Positions 1 to 8,552 of a DNA stretch of 64,000 nucleotides are shown piece after piece. Positions within the stretch are counted from its first letter, which is position 1. Each line of letters begins with the position of its first letter. A program made the translations under genes and the position numbers. Location of the stretch: contig NZ_AP031497.1 of assembly GCF_042853465.1 (NCBI RefSeq), positions 1,364,001-1,428,000 of the forward strand, read 5' to 3'. The stretch comes from Simiduia litorea. Its GTDB lineage: Bacteria > Pseudomonadota > Gammaproteobacteria > Pseudomonadales > Cellvibrionaceae. The notes beneath the pieces are model-generated. The model was given only the letters and a program-made list of their open reading frames with translations, was not told where the DNA came from and searched no databases.

Positions 1-1089
1 GTACTAGATCACGCCAATAAAGTGGGTAAGAAAATCCTTATGTCTGGCGGTGGACGCTGTAATTTCACTAATTACACCATCGAACCCCATCATTATTTAT
101 CGGCCAACGCGCATTTTTGCAAGTCCGCGTTGAGTCGGTATAAATCTGCGGACTTTATTGAGCTGGTCGAGCGCCACGGTGTTTCTTACCACGAAAAAAC
201 CAAAGGCCAACTTTTTTGTGACAACAAAGCCAGTGATATTCTTAATCTATTACTAACCGAATGCGAGTACGCTGGCGTGAGTGTCACGACTCAGTGCTCG
301 ATTGAAAAAGTTGCGAAAATTTCAGATAAATTTCACCTGCAAACAAGTTTAGGCCAATACACCTGCGATTCTCTCGTGGTGGCCACCGGTGGCTTGTCAA
401 TTCCTACTATGGGCGCCACCGGCTTTGGCTATCAAATTGCGCAGCAGTTTGGTTTGGCTTGCACACCCGTGTGGGCCTCCCTCGTGCCGTTTACCATCAC
501 CGATAAATGGCAGCCTATTGTTAATGAACTTTCTGGTTTGTCTCTCAATGTGCGCGTCACGTGTAACAAGCAGAGTTTCAGTGATCCTTTATTGTTTACC
601 CATCGTGGCTTAAGTGGCCCAGCCATGTTGCAGATTTCTAATTATTGGCGCCCGAGTGATTCACTGCTGATTGATTTCTATCCCGATGGCGATCTAGCCG
701 AGCAAATAAAAACCTGGCGCAGTCAGGGCAATAAGAGTGAGTTGAAAAATCTATTGGCGATGCTGTTACCCAAACGCTTCGTTGAGTCTTGGTTGCCGGA
801 TGGCGAGGGGAGTCGTGCTGTCAATCAGTACAGCGACGCCGACATTAGTCGTATCGCCGAAAAGTTTCAGCGTTGGCGGGTTACGCCGTCTGGCACTGAG
901 GGTTATCGAACGGCTGAAGTGACGATGGGAGGCGTTGATACCCAAGGTGTTTCATCGAAAACCTTTGAGGCGAAAACGACGCCGGGCTTGTATTTTGTTG
1001 GCGAGGTGCTAGATGTAACCGGTTGGTTGGGTGGTTTTAATTTTCAGTGGGCTTGGGCGAGTGGTTTTTGCGCCGGCCAATATGTATAG
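1..1089 (+). CDS. NAD(P)/FAD-dependent oxidoreductase, HI0933/YhiN (BaiN-like) family, 5' end outside window
   Basis: The frame is open from base 1, so the true start and the N-terminal GxGxxG dinucleotide-binding loop lie before the window. Residues encoded from base 1 read VLDHANKVGKKILMSGGGRC, and the GKKxLxSGGGRCNxTN stretch is the hallmark of the HI0933 family of flavoproteins. A second FAD-contacting region, VVATGGLSIPTMGATGFGY, follows, and the C-terminal VGEVLDVTGWLGGFNFQWAWASG is the conserved flavin-binding end of the family. About 362 residues are present of a usual ~390, so roughly 30 are missing. Family members are cytosolic reductases of poorly defined substrate. A hairpin terminator follows directly. 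The family is clear; the reaction is not. Confidence 0.88.
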   Translation, partial: VLDHANKVGKKILMSGGGRCNFTNYTIEPHHYLSANAHFCKSALSRYKSADFIELVERHGVSYHEKTKGQLFCDNKASDILNLLLTECEYAGVSVTTQCSIEKVAKISDKFHLQTSLGQYTCDSLVVATGGLSIPTMGATGFGYQIAQQFGLACTPVWASLVPFTITDKWQPIVNELSGLSLNVRVTCNKQSFSDPLLFTHRGLSGPAMLQISNYWRPSDSLLIDFYPDGDLAEQIKTWRSQGNKSELKNLLAMLLPKRFVESWLPDGEGSRAVNQYSDADISRIAEKFQRWRVTPSGTEGYRTAEVTMGGVDTQGVSSKTFEAKTTPGLYFVGEVLDVTGWLGGFNFQWAWASGFCAGQYV

Positions 1090-1094
1090 CGCGG

Positions 1095-1117
1095 CCCAAG
1101 CTTTCTTGCTTGGGTTT
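1095..1117 (+). terminator. Rho-independent terminator after the flavoprotein gene
   Basis: Seven-base stem CCCAAGC / GCTTGGG with a six-base loop, starting 6 bases after the stop codon and followed by TTTACTTACTT. Confidence 0.75.
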
Positions 1118-1800
1118 ACTTACTTAGCTGTTCTTATTCGGACTACTTTTCGTAGGCGAGTTATTCACTTTAATCTTCTTAGCTTTTTTGTACGTCTGAT
1201 AATGAATTTTTAAGCGGACACGTCAATTTAGAGTACAGCCGTACCACCTTGATCCTACCTGCTCGAGATGGACGAGCGGGCGGACTCAAGATTTTTTATG
1301 CGCGAGTAATAGTCATTTTGTCTAGCTGAGCCGTGACAGGCCTGTTCGATAAATTTACGTTAAAGTTAGTTGAGCTATTGCTCTGTTTTTAGCCCTAGAA
1401 TCCGGTCCAACCTTAAAAAATAGGCTTTTTATTGGTGCGTAATGATGGCACTGCCATTTAATTGTGCGTAAGAGGTTGGCGTTTATTGGAAATGCTTTTT
1501 CCTATTCCGAGTGTAGCGTCGCTCTTAATAGATGAAAATCTAATGCTAAAGTTGCAATCAAGGTCATACGCTAGAAATCGACTCGCCAGTCTGACTTGAC
1601 GTTCATTTTCTTTATAATTTTTCACAGGGCTTTTTAAACGCAAGGAGTGCGTAATTACGTCGCAAAAAAGTGATAAAAATGTCCTATTTCAATTTTTACC
1701 TATTCAGGTTCCTTGATTCTATTTATATTCGACGGGCAATTGGACGCTGTATAACCAAACTGTCTGTATGTGTTTGGGTAGGGACACTAAGAATAATGAT
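1118..1800. other. Gene-free stretch before the protease
   Basis: No open frame here has a Shine-Dalgarno or a recognisable product. A weak hairpin (GCTCG/CGAGC near 1260) and AT-rich tracts are visible. I see no RNA gene. The downstream part (1801-1960) holds the candidate control region of the protease. Confidence 0.5.
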
Positions 1801-1815
1801 CAGCGAAAAGCTGAC
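1801..1815. promoter_or_regulatory. Inverted repeat, candidate upstream activator site
   Basis: TCAGC-GAAAA-GCTGA is a perfect dyad about 85 bases upstream of a sigma-54-like -24 element and about 110 upstream of the inferred transcription start. That is the usual distance for an enhancer-binding-protein site. The role is inferred from position only. Confidence 0.3.
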
Positions 1816-1890
1816 ACAACATTCACCAGAAAGACGCTTTATCTAAAGCATGATTTTTCGCTTTTCTTCTTTCGCTACAAAGGATTGATC

Positions 1891-1906
1891 TGGCATCGTC
1901 TTTGCT
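1891..1906 (+). promoter_or_regulatory. Sigma-54-type (-24/-12) promoter of the subtilase gene
   Basis: TGGCATCGTCTTTGCT matches the RpoN consensus TGGCAC-N5-TTGCW. The invariant GG and GC are separated by exactly 10 bases, and both TGGCA and TTGCT are present. The inferred start near 1917 leaves a leader of about 44 bases with an AAAGGA ribosome site before the ATG at 1961. Confidence 0.55.
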
Positions 1907-1960
1907 TTTCTTTATTTGCTACATAACTATAAAAATTATTTATAAAGGACTGTATTACCA

Positions 1961-4300
1961 ATGACATTTCCCGTAAAAACATTAGCATCTGCAGTAACGG
2001 CGAGTATTTTGGGTCTCGCATTGTCGGCTAACGCCAGTGCTCAAGGCGATATTCAAAGCCTTGCTGTACCGGGCTCCAGCGTCAGTAGCTTGACGCAGGT
2101 TAGCGATCAAACGCCTAAGCGCTATATTGTTAAGTACAAAAAATCGGCTGAAAACACCGTGATCAAAAGTTTCGGCCGCAAAGCGTTTAAAGACCAATCG
2201 ATGGGTAGAGCGCGAGACGGTTTACAAAGACGCGGTGGCAAGATAAAACTTGAAATGAAAAATCATCATGCGTTCGCCGCCGAAATGAGCGCGCGTGCGG
2301 CTGCTGAACTGCGTTTGGATGCTGATGTCGAGTATGTTGAAGAAGATGTGCCGCGTAAGATGTTAAGTCTTTATAACGACGACGTTGGCAACCCAACCCA
2401 AACACAGTTAACGCCCTATGCTGTCTATCAATCACAAGCTAACCAGCTGGCGCTTCAGTCTGGCCAAAAAGTCTGTGTTATCGATTCAGGTATAGCTGGC
2501 TCCACCGGTGAAACCGGTGGCTTGAACAATGACTTCGACTGGAACGTCATCACCGGCACGAGCGATTCCGGTACCGGCGATTGGTTCGCCGATGGCGGCC
2601 CTCACGGCACCCATGTAGCCGGTACCATCGCGGCAAAAGATAACGGTTTTGGTGTGATTGGTATGGCGCCAGGCGTACCTTTGCATATTATTAAAGTGTT
2701 TAACGATGCTGGCTGGGCTTACTCGTCTGATTTAGCTGAAGCGGCGTCTCACTGCGCGGATGCCGGCGCAAACATTATCACCATGAGCTTGGGCGGTGGT
2801 GCTGCGAACACGACGGAAGAAAACGCGTTTAAACAGTTCACCCAAAACGGGGGGCTTGTGTTAGCGGCGGCGGGTAATGATGGTAATAATGTTCGCTCAT
2901 ACCCCGCTGGTTATGATTCGGTAATGATGGTTGGCGCGAATGATGCCGACAACGGCATCGCCGATTTCTCTCAGTTTCCAGCCTGTAGTGCTGCCAAAAC
3001 TAACTGTGTGGAAGTTACTGCGGGTGGCGTGAACACCTTGTCGACCTATCCTGCCGGTGGCGCAACGCTACCAAGCTTGACGGTGAATAATGCTGCTTAC
3101 CCAGCGTCGGCATTCGAGAATACCGGTTCTGTTACTGCGGCAACGTTTTACATGGGCACGGCTGAAAGCACCAACGCTGGGGCCAACGGCAAAGTATGTG
3201 TTATCGACCGAGGTAACATTTCATTCCACGATAAGGTGCAAAACTGCCAGAACAGTGGTGGTGTTGGTGCCATTCTTATTAACAACGTCGCCGGTGTGTT
3301 GTCTGGCACCTTAGGTGACACTAACGCAACCACTATTCCGGCTGTGGGTGCGGCATTGGAGAATAAAACCGCGTTGGTTAACTCAACCACTGCCACGGTC
3401 GCGGTGGCACCGGGTGACTATGGCTACATGAGCGGCACCTCTATGGCAACGCCAGCAGTTGCCGGCGTGGCTGCGTTGGTTTGGTCTAATCACCCAAGCT
3501 GTACCGGCACCAATATCAGAAATGCATTAAAGGCAACGGCTGCCGACGCAGGCACCGCAGGTCACGATGTGTATTTCGGCAACGGTATTGTGAAAGCCAA
3601 GTTGGCCAGTGATTACCTGACCACCTATGGTTGTGCTGGTGATACCGGTGGTGGTACTGACCCAGTTGGCAACGCACTGGTCAACGGTGTGGCAAAAACG
3701 AGTTTAGCGGCCAGTAAGGGTGGCAATGTTATGTTCACCTTGGATGTGCCCGCAGGCGCCACTAACTTGAGCTTTGTAATGGCCGGTGGCAGTGGCGATG
3801 CCGATATGTATGTGCGTTTCGGCGCTGCACCAACCACGTCCACTTATGACTGCCGCCCCTACAAAAACGGCAATGCTGAAACCTGTACTATCAGCAACGT
3901 TCAGGCCGGTACTTACCACGTGATGTTGAATGCATATGCCACTTTCTCGGGTGTTAGTTTAACGGGTTCTTATACCGAGCCTTCTACCGGTGGTGGCGGT
4001 GCAGGTAGTGCGTCTGAAACTAACCTTTCTGGCGCACGCCGAGCTTGGGCACATTACACGGTTGAAATACCTGCAGGTATGTCTAGCTTGACAGTTGATA
4101 TGGCTGGCGGTACTGGCGATGCGGACCTCTATGTGCGCAGGGGTTCACAACCAACGTCAAGTGCTTACGATTGTCGCCCTTATAAGAGCGGTAATACGGA
4201 GTCTTGTAGTATTAGCAGCCCAGCTGCTGCCACTTGGTACATCAGCATTTACGGCTACAGCGCTTATAGCGGTGTGTCGCTCAATGTTGAGTGGAAATAG
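1961..4300 (+). CDS. Secreted subtilisin-like serine protease (S8) with PA insert and two C-terminal PPC domains
   Basis: The 779-residue product begins with a Sec signal peptide (cleavage near ANASA-Q, residue 27). An I9 propeptide/inhibitor domain follows (about 52-132), then the S8 catalytic domain with Asp175 (VCVIDSG), His215 (HGTHVAG), oxyanion Asn306 (AAAGNDG) and Ser494 (GTSMATP). A protease-associated domain is inserted at about 385-475. Two P-type pre-peptidase C-terminal domains (about 580-670 and 685-779) carry paired GDADxYVR motifs and cysteines; such domains are usually removed after export. Predicted role: extracellular protein degradation. AAAGGA precedes the ATG. The sigma-54-like promoter upstream suggests nutritional control. 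A strong terminator follows. All catalytic residues are intact. Confidence 0.95.
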   Translation: MTFPVKTLASAVTASILGLALSANASAQGDIQSLAVPGSSVSSLTQVSDQTPKRYIVKYKKSAENTVIKSFGRKAFKDQSMGRARDGLQRRGGKIKLEMKNHHAFAAEMSARAAAELRLDADVEYVEEDVPRKMLSLYNDDVGNPTQTQLTPYAVYQSQANQLALQSGQKVCVIDSGIAGSTGETGGLNNDFDWNVITGTSDSGTGDWFADGGPHGTHVAGTIAAKDNGFGVIGMAPGVPLHIIKVFNDAGWAYSSDLAEAASHCADAGANIITMSLGGGAANTTEENAFKQFTQNGGLVLAAAGNDGNNVRSYPAGYDSVMMVGANDADNGIADFSQFPACSAAKTNCVEVTAGGVNTLSTYPAGGATLPSLTVNNAAYPASAFENTGSVTAATFYMGTAESTNAGANGKVCVIDRGNISFHDKVQNCQNSGGVGAILINNVAGVLSGTLGDTNATTIPAVGAALENKTALVNSTTATVAVAPGDYGYMSGTSMATPAVAGVAALVWSNHPSCTGTNIRNALKATAADAGTAGHDVYFGNGIVKAKLASDYLTTYGCAGDTGGGTDPVGNALVNGVAKTSLAASKGGNVMFTLDVPAGATNLSFVMAGGSGDADMYVRFGAAPTTSTYDCRPYKNGNAETCTISNVQAGTYHVMLNAYATFSGVSLTGSYTEPSTGGGGAGSASETNLSGARRAWAHYTVEIPAGMSSLTVDMAGGTGDADLYVRRGSQPTSSAYDCRPYKSGNTESCSISSPAAATWYISIYGYSAYSGVSLNVEWK

Positions 4301-4358
4301 GCCCTAGTAAGGTCGAAACGTTAGCGGGGTTACTGCGCTAAGGTTTCTAGGTTAAAAA

Positions 4359-4386
4359 AAGAGGAGCATTTGCTCCTCTTTTTTTT
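4359..4386. terminator. Rho-independent terminator after the subtilase
   Basis: Ten-base perfect stem AAGAGGAGCA / TGCTCCTCTT with a two-base loop, preceded by an A tract and followed by eight T, so it could work in both directions. Confidence 0.9.
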
Positions 4387-4574
4387 GTTTGGGCGAGTCT
4401 GGTTTTGGTCGGCGCTAGACAAGCTTTTCAACGCGCGTTGCGTGGTATTTAAATCAGACACATGGGTTTGGATTGTGGTATATAAAGGTGGCTGCCAAGC
4501 TTTTACTGCTCCTAATTGCGCCTTTATGAGCAGCATCAATAATAATTAGCTACCGGTTCAAGGACGTTCTATCT

Positions 4575-5900
4575 ATGTTCAGTGCATCAACCGATCATTC
4601 GCCCTATCAAAAACCCAATTATCGTCTTTATGTTTTAGCACTGCTCACCTTGGCCTATGTGTTTAACTTCGTCGACAGGCAAATCATTTCGATTTTACAA
4701 GAACCAATTAAATTGGAGTTTGGCTTATCTGATACGCAATTAGGTGTTCTGAACGGCTTTGTGTTTGCGATTTTTTATGTTGGCTTTGGTATCCCCATTG
4801 CTCGGTGGGCCGATACAGGCAAGCGGCGCAATATCATCGCTTGGGCGATTGCCTTGTGGAGCCTGATGACGGCGCTGTGTGGCGTGGCACAAAATTATGT
4901 GCAGTTACTCGCCGCGCGTATTGGTGTCGGTGTGGGCGAGGCAGGTTGCAGCCCGCCAGCTCACTCCATGATTTCTGATATTTTTCCGCAAAAATTTCGC
5001 GCCACAGCAATGGCTACCTACTCTCTCGGCATCAATGTCGGAATATTGGTGGGTCTGTTGATGGGCGGCTGGTTAAACGAATTATACGGTTGGCGCGTGG
5101 CTTTATGGGCGGTAGCGGCGCCCGGTTTAGTGGTCGCCCTGTTGTTAAAATACACGGTTGCCGAACCCGCGCGCGGCGGTGCTGACATAAATGCTGCAAG
5201 CGCTGGCGAGCCGAACCATCAGCCTGCGGCTGTTCCAATTGTGCAAGTGATACAACATTTCTGGCGCTCGCGCACCGTGAAGTGGTTGGCGGTAGGTGCG
5301 GGTTTAAGTAGTTTTGTCGGTTATGGCTTAGCTAACTGGATGCCATCATTTTTGGTGCGCAGCCACGCCATGGGCACAGGTGAAATTGGCACCTGGTTAG
5401 CATTAATTGCCGGTGTGGGTGGCGCACTAGGGACCTTTGCTGGCGGCTTTTTGGCGGATCGTCTTAGCCAAAGAAATGTACGTTGGTCGCTGTGGGTTCC
5501 CATGGCTATTTTGTTAGTCTGCGTTCCCTTGTTGTCGTTGACGCTCCTCATGGATGCCAAGCTTAATGCCATGCTTATCTATATTATTCCCGGCAGTATC
5601 ATGACCGGGTACATGGGGCCTGTCATCGCCGTTACCCACAACTTAGCGGATAATCGCATGCGCGCGATGGGGTCCGCGTTGTTGTTTTTGGTTATCAATA
5701 TAATTGGTCTAGGCTTGGGGCCGGTCATTATTGGTATGCTCAGCGATTGGTTTGGCAATACCATGGGCTTAGAAGGGTTGCGTTATGCCATGCTCTCGGC
5801 TGTTGTCGTGAGTGGCGTATTGGCGGCTTTTTGTTTTTATGTGGCGAGCCGAACTTATCCCGAAGAGCTGGCGCGGATGAACAAAGGGCAAACAATATAG
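4575..5900 (+). CDS. MFS transporter, Spinster-like
   Basis: A 441-residue integral membrane protein with about 12 hydrophobic segments. The loop between helices 2 and 3 carries the MFS motif A variant GIPIARWADTGKRR. NFVDRQIISIL in helix 1 and GVGVGEAGCSPPAHSMISD in helix 4 are typical of the Spinster-like subgroup common in marine gammaproteobacteria. AAGGA lies 10 bases before the ATG at 4575. The gene stands alone between the protease and the mannanase, so the substrate cannot be inferred beyond a small organic solute. Family call is firm; substrate unknown. Confidence 0.88.
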   Translation: MFSASTDHSPYQKPNYRLYVLALLTLAYVFNFVDRQIISILQEPIKLEFGLSDTQLGVLNGFVFAIFYVGFGIPIARWADTGKRRNIIAWAIALWSLMTALCGVAQNYVQLLAARIGVGVGEAGCSPPAHSMISDIFPQKFRATAMATYSLGINVGILVGLLMGGWLNELYGWRVALWAVAAPGLVVALLLKYTVAEPARGGADINAASAGEPNHQPAAVPIVQVIQHFWRSRTVKWLAVGAGLSSFVGYGLANWMPSFLVRSHAMGTGEIGTWLALIAGVGGALGTFAGGFLADRLSQRNVRWSLWVPMAILLVCVPLLSLTLLMDAKLNAMLIYIIPGSIMTGYMGPVIAVTHNLADNRMRAMGSALLFLVINIIGLGLGPVIIGMLSDWFGNTMGLEGLRYAMLSAVVVSGVLAAFCFYVASRTYPEELARMNKGQTI

Positions 5901-6120
5901 TACGACTGTTTATAATTGGTGTTGATTATCGAAAGTTTATTGGACGCAACGCGTTAAGTTTTTGCGTCAACGTGAATAAAACAATTCCCCTGTATGTTGC
6001 GTTGGTATCAGAGATTTTAACTATTACTAGCTTAGCTAGGCGCTTAGAGTAAGTACTTTTTTGTCGACGATTTTATCAAGCAGAAAGTGGAAAATTCAAA
6101 ATTCTCTATTGCTATATTTG

Positions 6121-6199
6121 TATAGCGTGAGATATTTGGCTGCCTAGCATCAAATCAAATGCTAGGTGCGATCAACTAATAATATCACCTCACGTTATA
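6121..6199. repeat. Nested inverted repeats between the transporter and the mannanase
   Basis: An outer dyad pairs TATAGCGTGAG (6121-6131), extended by ATAT, with CTCACGTTATA (6189-6199) through one G-T pair and a small bulge. Inside it, CCTAGCAT (6143-6150) pairs perfectly with ATGCTAGG (6159-6166). No T tract follows, so it is not a classic terminator. The region 5901-6331 contains no supported gene. Confidence 0.55.
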
Positions 6200-6331
6200 T
6201 TCGTAGATCTTTCATCGCTTCACAGCGTCAAGTAATTGCATGCCTCCCAGCGACACACTGTGTAAAATTTACCTGATCTAAGTATGAATTCACGCAATGC
6301 GTCTGAATAGACGACTTTGAATACCCGCACG

Positions 6332-6368
6332 CCTATAGTTTCGACGGGTTTAACGTCAGAACTATAGG
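6332..6368 (+). promoter_or_regulatory. Leader hairpin overlapping the ribosome-binding site of the mannanase gene
   Basis: CCTATAGTT (6332-6340) is perfectly complementary to AACTATAGG (6360-6368), and an inner GACG/CGTC stem stacks above. The right arm includes the first bases of the Shine-Dalgarno AGGAAG (6366-6371), five bases before the ATG at 6377. In RNA the hairpin would mask that site. It could instead be a DNA operator. Confidence 0.5.
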
Positions 6369-6376
6369 AAGATTAA

Positions 6377-7984
6377 ATGAAATTTTATAATTTATTGAAT
6401 GCTCGTCCTGCGGTTTTAGTGGGTAGTGCGCTATTGACCGCCGTGATTTCTTCACATTCACAAGCAGGTATGCGTGTGTCTGGTACGCAGTTACTAGATG
6501 GTAATGGTAATGTTTTTGTCATGCGGGGCGTTAACCATCCCCACGCTTGGTACAACTATCGCACTCACGCTTTTGAAGATATCGCGCTTGCGGGATCTAA
6601 TACCATTCGAGTGGTCTTAAGTGATGGCCAACAATTTACCAAAAATAGCGCCGAAGATGTGGCTAGGGTTATTGCGGCCTGTAAGCGTCAACGAATGATT
6701 TGCGTGTTGGAAGTACACGATGTAACAGGCTCGGGCGAGAAAGCAGAGGCCGGTACCATGGCAAAAGCCGTTGATTATTGGCTGGAGTTGAGCAGTGTAT
6801 TAAGTGGTGAAGAAGATTATGTGATTATCAACATCGCCAATGAGCCCTTTGGCAATAACGTACCTGCGAGTACCTGGGTAAATGAGCACAAAGCTGCGAT
6901 TACGCGAATTCGGGCGGCCGGTTTGACGCATACGATTATGGTTGACGCTGCAAACTGGGGCCAAGATTGGCAGGAGATTATGCTGACCCATGCCTCTGAT
7001 GTCGCCGCAGCAGATGTGAGTAATAACACGCTGTTTAGCGTGCACATGTATCAGGTCTACCCGAATCGTGAAAAAGTTGAAGGTTATGTAAAAACATTTT
7101 TGGAGACTCACAACCTGCCGTTGATTGTTGGTGAGTTTGGTGCCGATCACCAGGGCGCTGACGTGGATGAAGATGCCATTCTCGCGGTATCTGAAGCGTA
7201 TCAAATTGGCTACTTAGGTTGGTCTTGGTCAGGTAATACGGGCGGTGGTACAGAGTCTCTTGATATGACCGTAGGTTTTGATCCGAAGGTGTTAACCCCG
7301 TGGGGCGACAGATTGATTAACGGCGTTAATGGTATTAAAGCGACTTCAACATTGGCTAGCGTATTCGATGGCCAGGTGCCGCCGCCAAAATTGATGTGTG
7401 ATTGGTACGGTTCGATTATTCCTGTGTGTGAATTTCAGGAGTCTGGGCATGGTTATGAAAACCAACAAAGTTGTGTGGGTGTGGTAACCTGCCGCGCACA
7501 AGACGGAACCGGTGGCGTTGTGGGTGAAACGCCAACACCGACGCCAACACCAACCCCAACACCAACACCAACACCGACACCAACACCGACACCAACACCA
7601 ACACCAACACCGACACCGACACCGACACCGACGCCGACGCCGACGCCAACACCAACACCGCCAGAAGGTGCCAAGGCTAATTGCAGCTATAAGGTGATAA
7701 ACAGTTGGGATACGGGTTTTGAAGGTCAAATAATTTTATCCAACCCCGCTGCATCAACTACTGTCATAAATGGTTGGGCCTTGTCTTGGCTGTACTTGGA
7801 TGGCTCAAAAGTCAGCTCGGTATGGAATGCAGAATTTTCAAGCGCGGAGACTTACCAAGCGAAAAATTTGACTTGGAATGCCAGTATTCAACCTGGGCAG
7901 TCGGTTAGTTTTGGTTTTGTAGGCGAGGGAAGTGGAGTACAAGCAGAGTTAGGTGGTGCTTCATGTGTTACGCCAGTTCTCTAA
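6377..7984 (+). CDS. Secreted endo-beta-1,4-mannanase, GH5 (subfamily 8-like) with CBM10 and CBM2
   Basis: The 535-residue product has a Sec signal peptide (1-30) and a GH5 domain (about 31-325). Its motifs, MRGVNHPHAWY, VLEVHDVTG, INIANEP (acid/base Glu156) and IVGEFG (nucleophile Glu253), are those of bacterial GH5_8 mannanases. A cysteine-rich CBM10 follows (about 338-376, CDWYG and SGHGYENQQSC), then 22 Thr-Pro units (385-428), then a CBM2 (about 435-535) with its terminal disulphide pair. CBM10 and CBM2 bind cellulose, so the enzyme probably attacks mannan inside plant cell wall. The GH5 family also includes cellulases, but the motif set favours mannanase. A terminator follows. Confidence 0.92.
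   Translation: MKFYNLLNARPAVLVGSALLTAVISSHSQAGMRVSGTQLLDGNGNVFVMRGVNHPHAWYNYRTHAFEDIALAGSNTIRVVLSDGQQFTKNSAEDVARVIAACKRQRMICVLEVHDVTGSGEKAEAGTMAKAVDYWLELSSVLSGEEDYVIINIANEPFGNNVPASTWVNEHKAAITRIRAAGLTHTIMVDAANWGQDWQEIMLTHASDVAAADVSNNTLFSVHMYQVYPNREKVEGYVKTFLETHNLPLIVGEFGADHQGADVDEDAILAVSEAYQIGYLGWSWSGNTGGGTESLDMTVGFDPKVLTPWGDRLINGVNGIKATSTLASVFDGQVPPPKLMCDWYGSIIPVCEFQESGHGYENQQSCVGVVTCRAQDGTGGVVGETPTPTPTPTPTPTPTPTPTPTPTPTPTPTPTPTPTPTPTPTPTPPEGAKANCSYKVINSWDTGFEGQIILSNPAASTTVINGWALSWLYLDGSKVSSVWNAEFSSAETYQAKNLTWNASIQPGQSVSFGFVGEGSGVQAELGGASCVTPVL
7529..7660 (+). repeat. Thr-Pro codon repeat, about 22 units
   Basis: Hexanucleotide-type tract ACN-CCN encoding the interdomain linker of the mannanase. 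It is unstable-looking low-complexity DNA that also creates long spurious frames on both strands. Confidence 0.95.
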
Positions 7985-8019
7985 AGTAACAAAGCGCATA
8001 TTAAGTGAGCTTGTACCGT

Positions 8020-8047
8020 GGGGCGTTTATTTTACGCCCCTTTTTTT
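8020..8047 (+). terminator. Rho-independent terminator after the mannanase
   Basis: GGGGCGT / ACGCCCC stem with a seven-base loop, followed by seven T. Confidence 0.9.
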
Positions 8048-8099
8048 ATTCTTGGAGCCAATACGCGCAATAAATGATTAGGAGGCTATTTGGTTGTTG

Positions 8100-8552
8100 T
8101 TAATCATCTGACACGTCAAAGTCATCCAGCGCACCATGGTGGAAACTGCCATGGGTGCCGTCTTCATTTGACGGGCCTTCGTAATCGTCGTGATTTATAT
8201 CGTCATTATCTTCGCTGTACGGCGATGTAGTTTCTCGCCCTTCACTTTCTTCGCCGTCAGCTTGATAGTATTCAATGGCGAATTCACACTGGATATCATT
8301 GGCGCCAAGTTCCGAGTGGTAGCAGTAATTAGTCGCACCCACGGGAAACTCCCAAACCTCGAAAGCGATAGAGATGGCTTGCTGGCAACCGATGCAAGTA
8401 TTCAGGTGCACAGTCTCATAGCGTCCTTCGCTCTCTGGGTCATTTCTATCTGGGTTACCCATTTCGAAATGTAAGGCGAGGGCATCTATAGCATGCTGAT
8501 AACCACAGGCGCTGCAACGGTAGGTTGTATTGCCGATAATACGTGTATCCAT
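8100..8552 (-). CDS. Hypothetical zinc-ribbon-like protein with acidic tail
   Basis: A 150-residue protein with two CxxC knuckles, CSAC near residue 13 and CIGC near residue 53, which suggests a small zinc ribbon. The last ~55 residues are very rich in Asp and Glu and probably disordered. No signal peptide or membrane segment is seen. The gene converges on the mannanase and no good Shine-Dalgarno is visible before the ATG at 8552, so the start is uncertain. I do not recognise the family. The regular cysteine spacing and codon use argue for a real gene. Confidence 0.6.
   Translation of the reverse strand: MDTRIIGNTTYRCSACGYQHAIDALALHFEMGNPDRNDPESEGRYETVHLNTCIGCQQAISIAFEVWEFPVGATNYCYHSELGANDIQCEFAIEYYQADGEESEGRETTSPYSEDNDDINHDDYEGPSNEDGTHGSFHHGALDDFDVSDD

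Noticed and set aside
7346..7729. Long minus- and plus-strand frames across the Thr-Pro tract
   Set aside because: They are shadows of the repeat, with low-complexity products and no ribosome sites.
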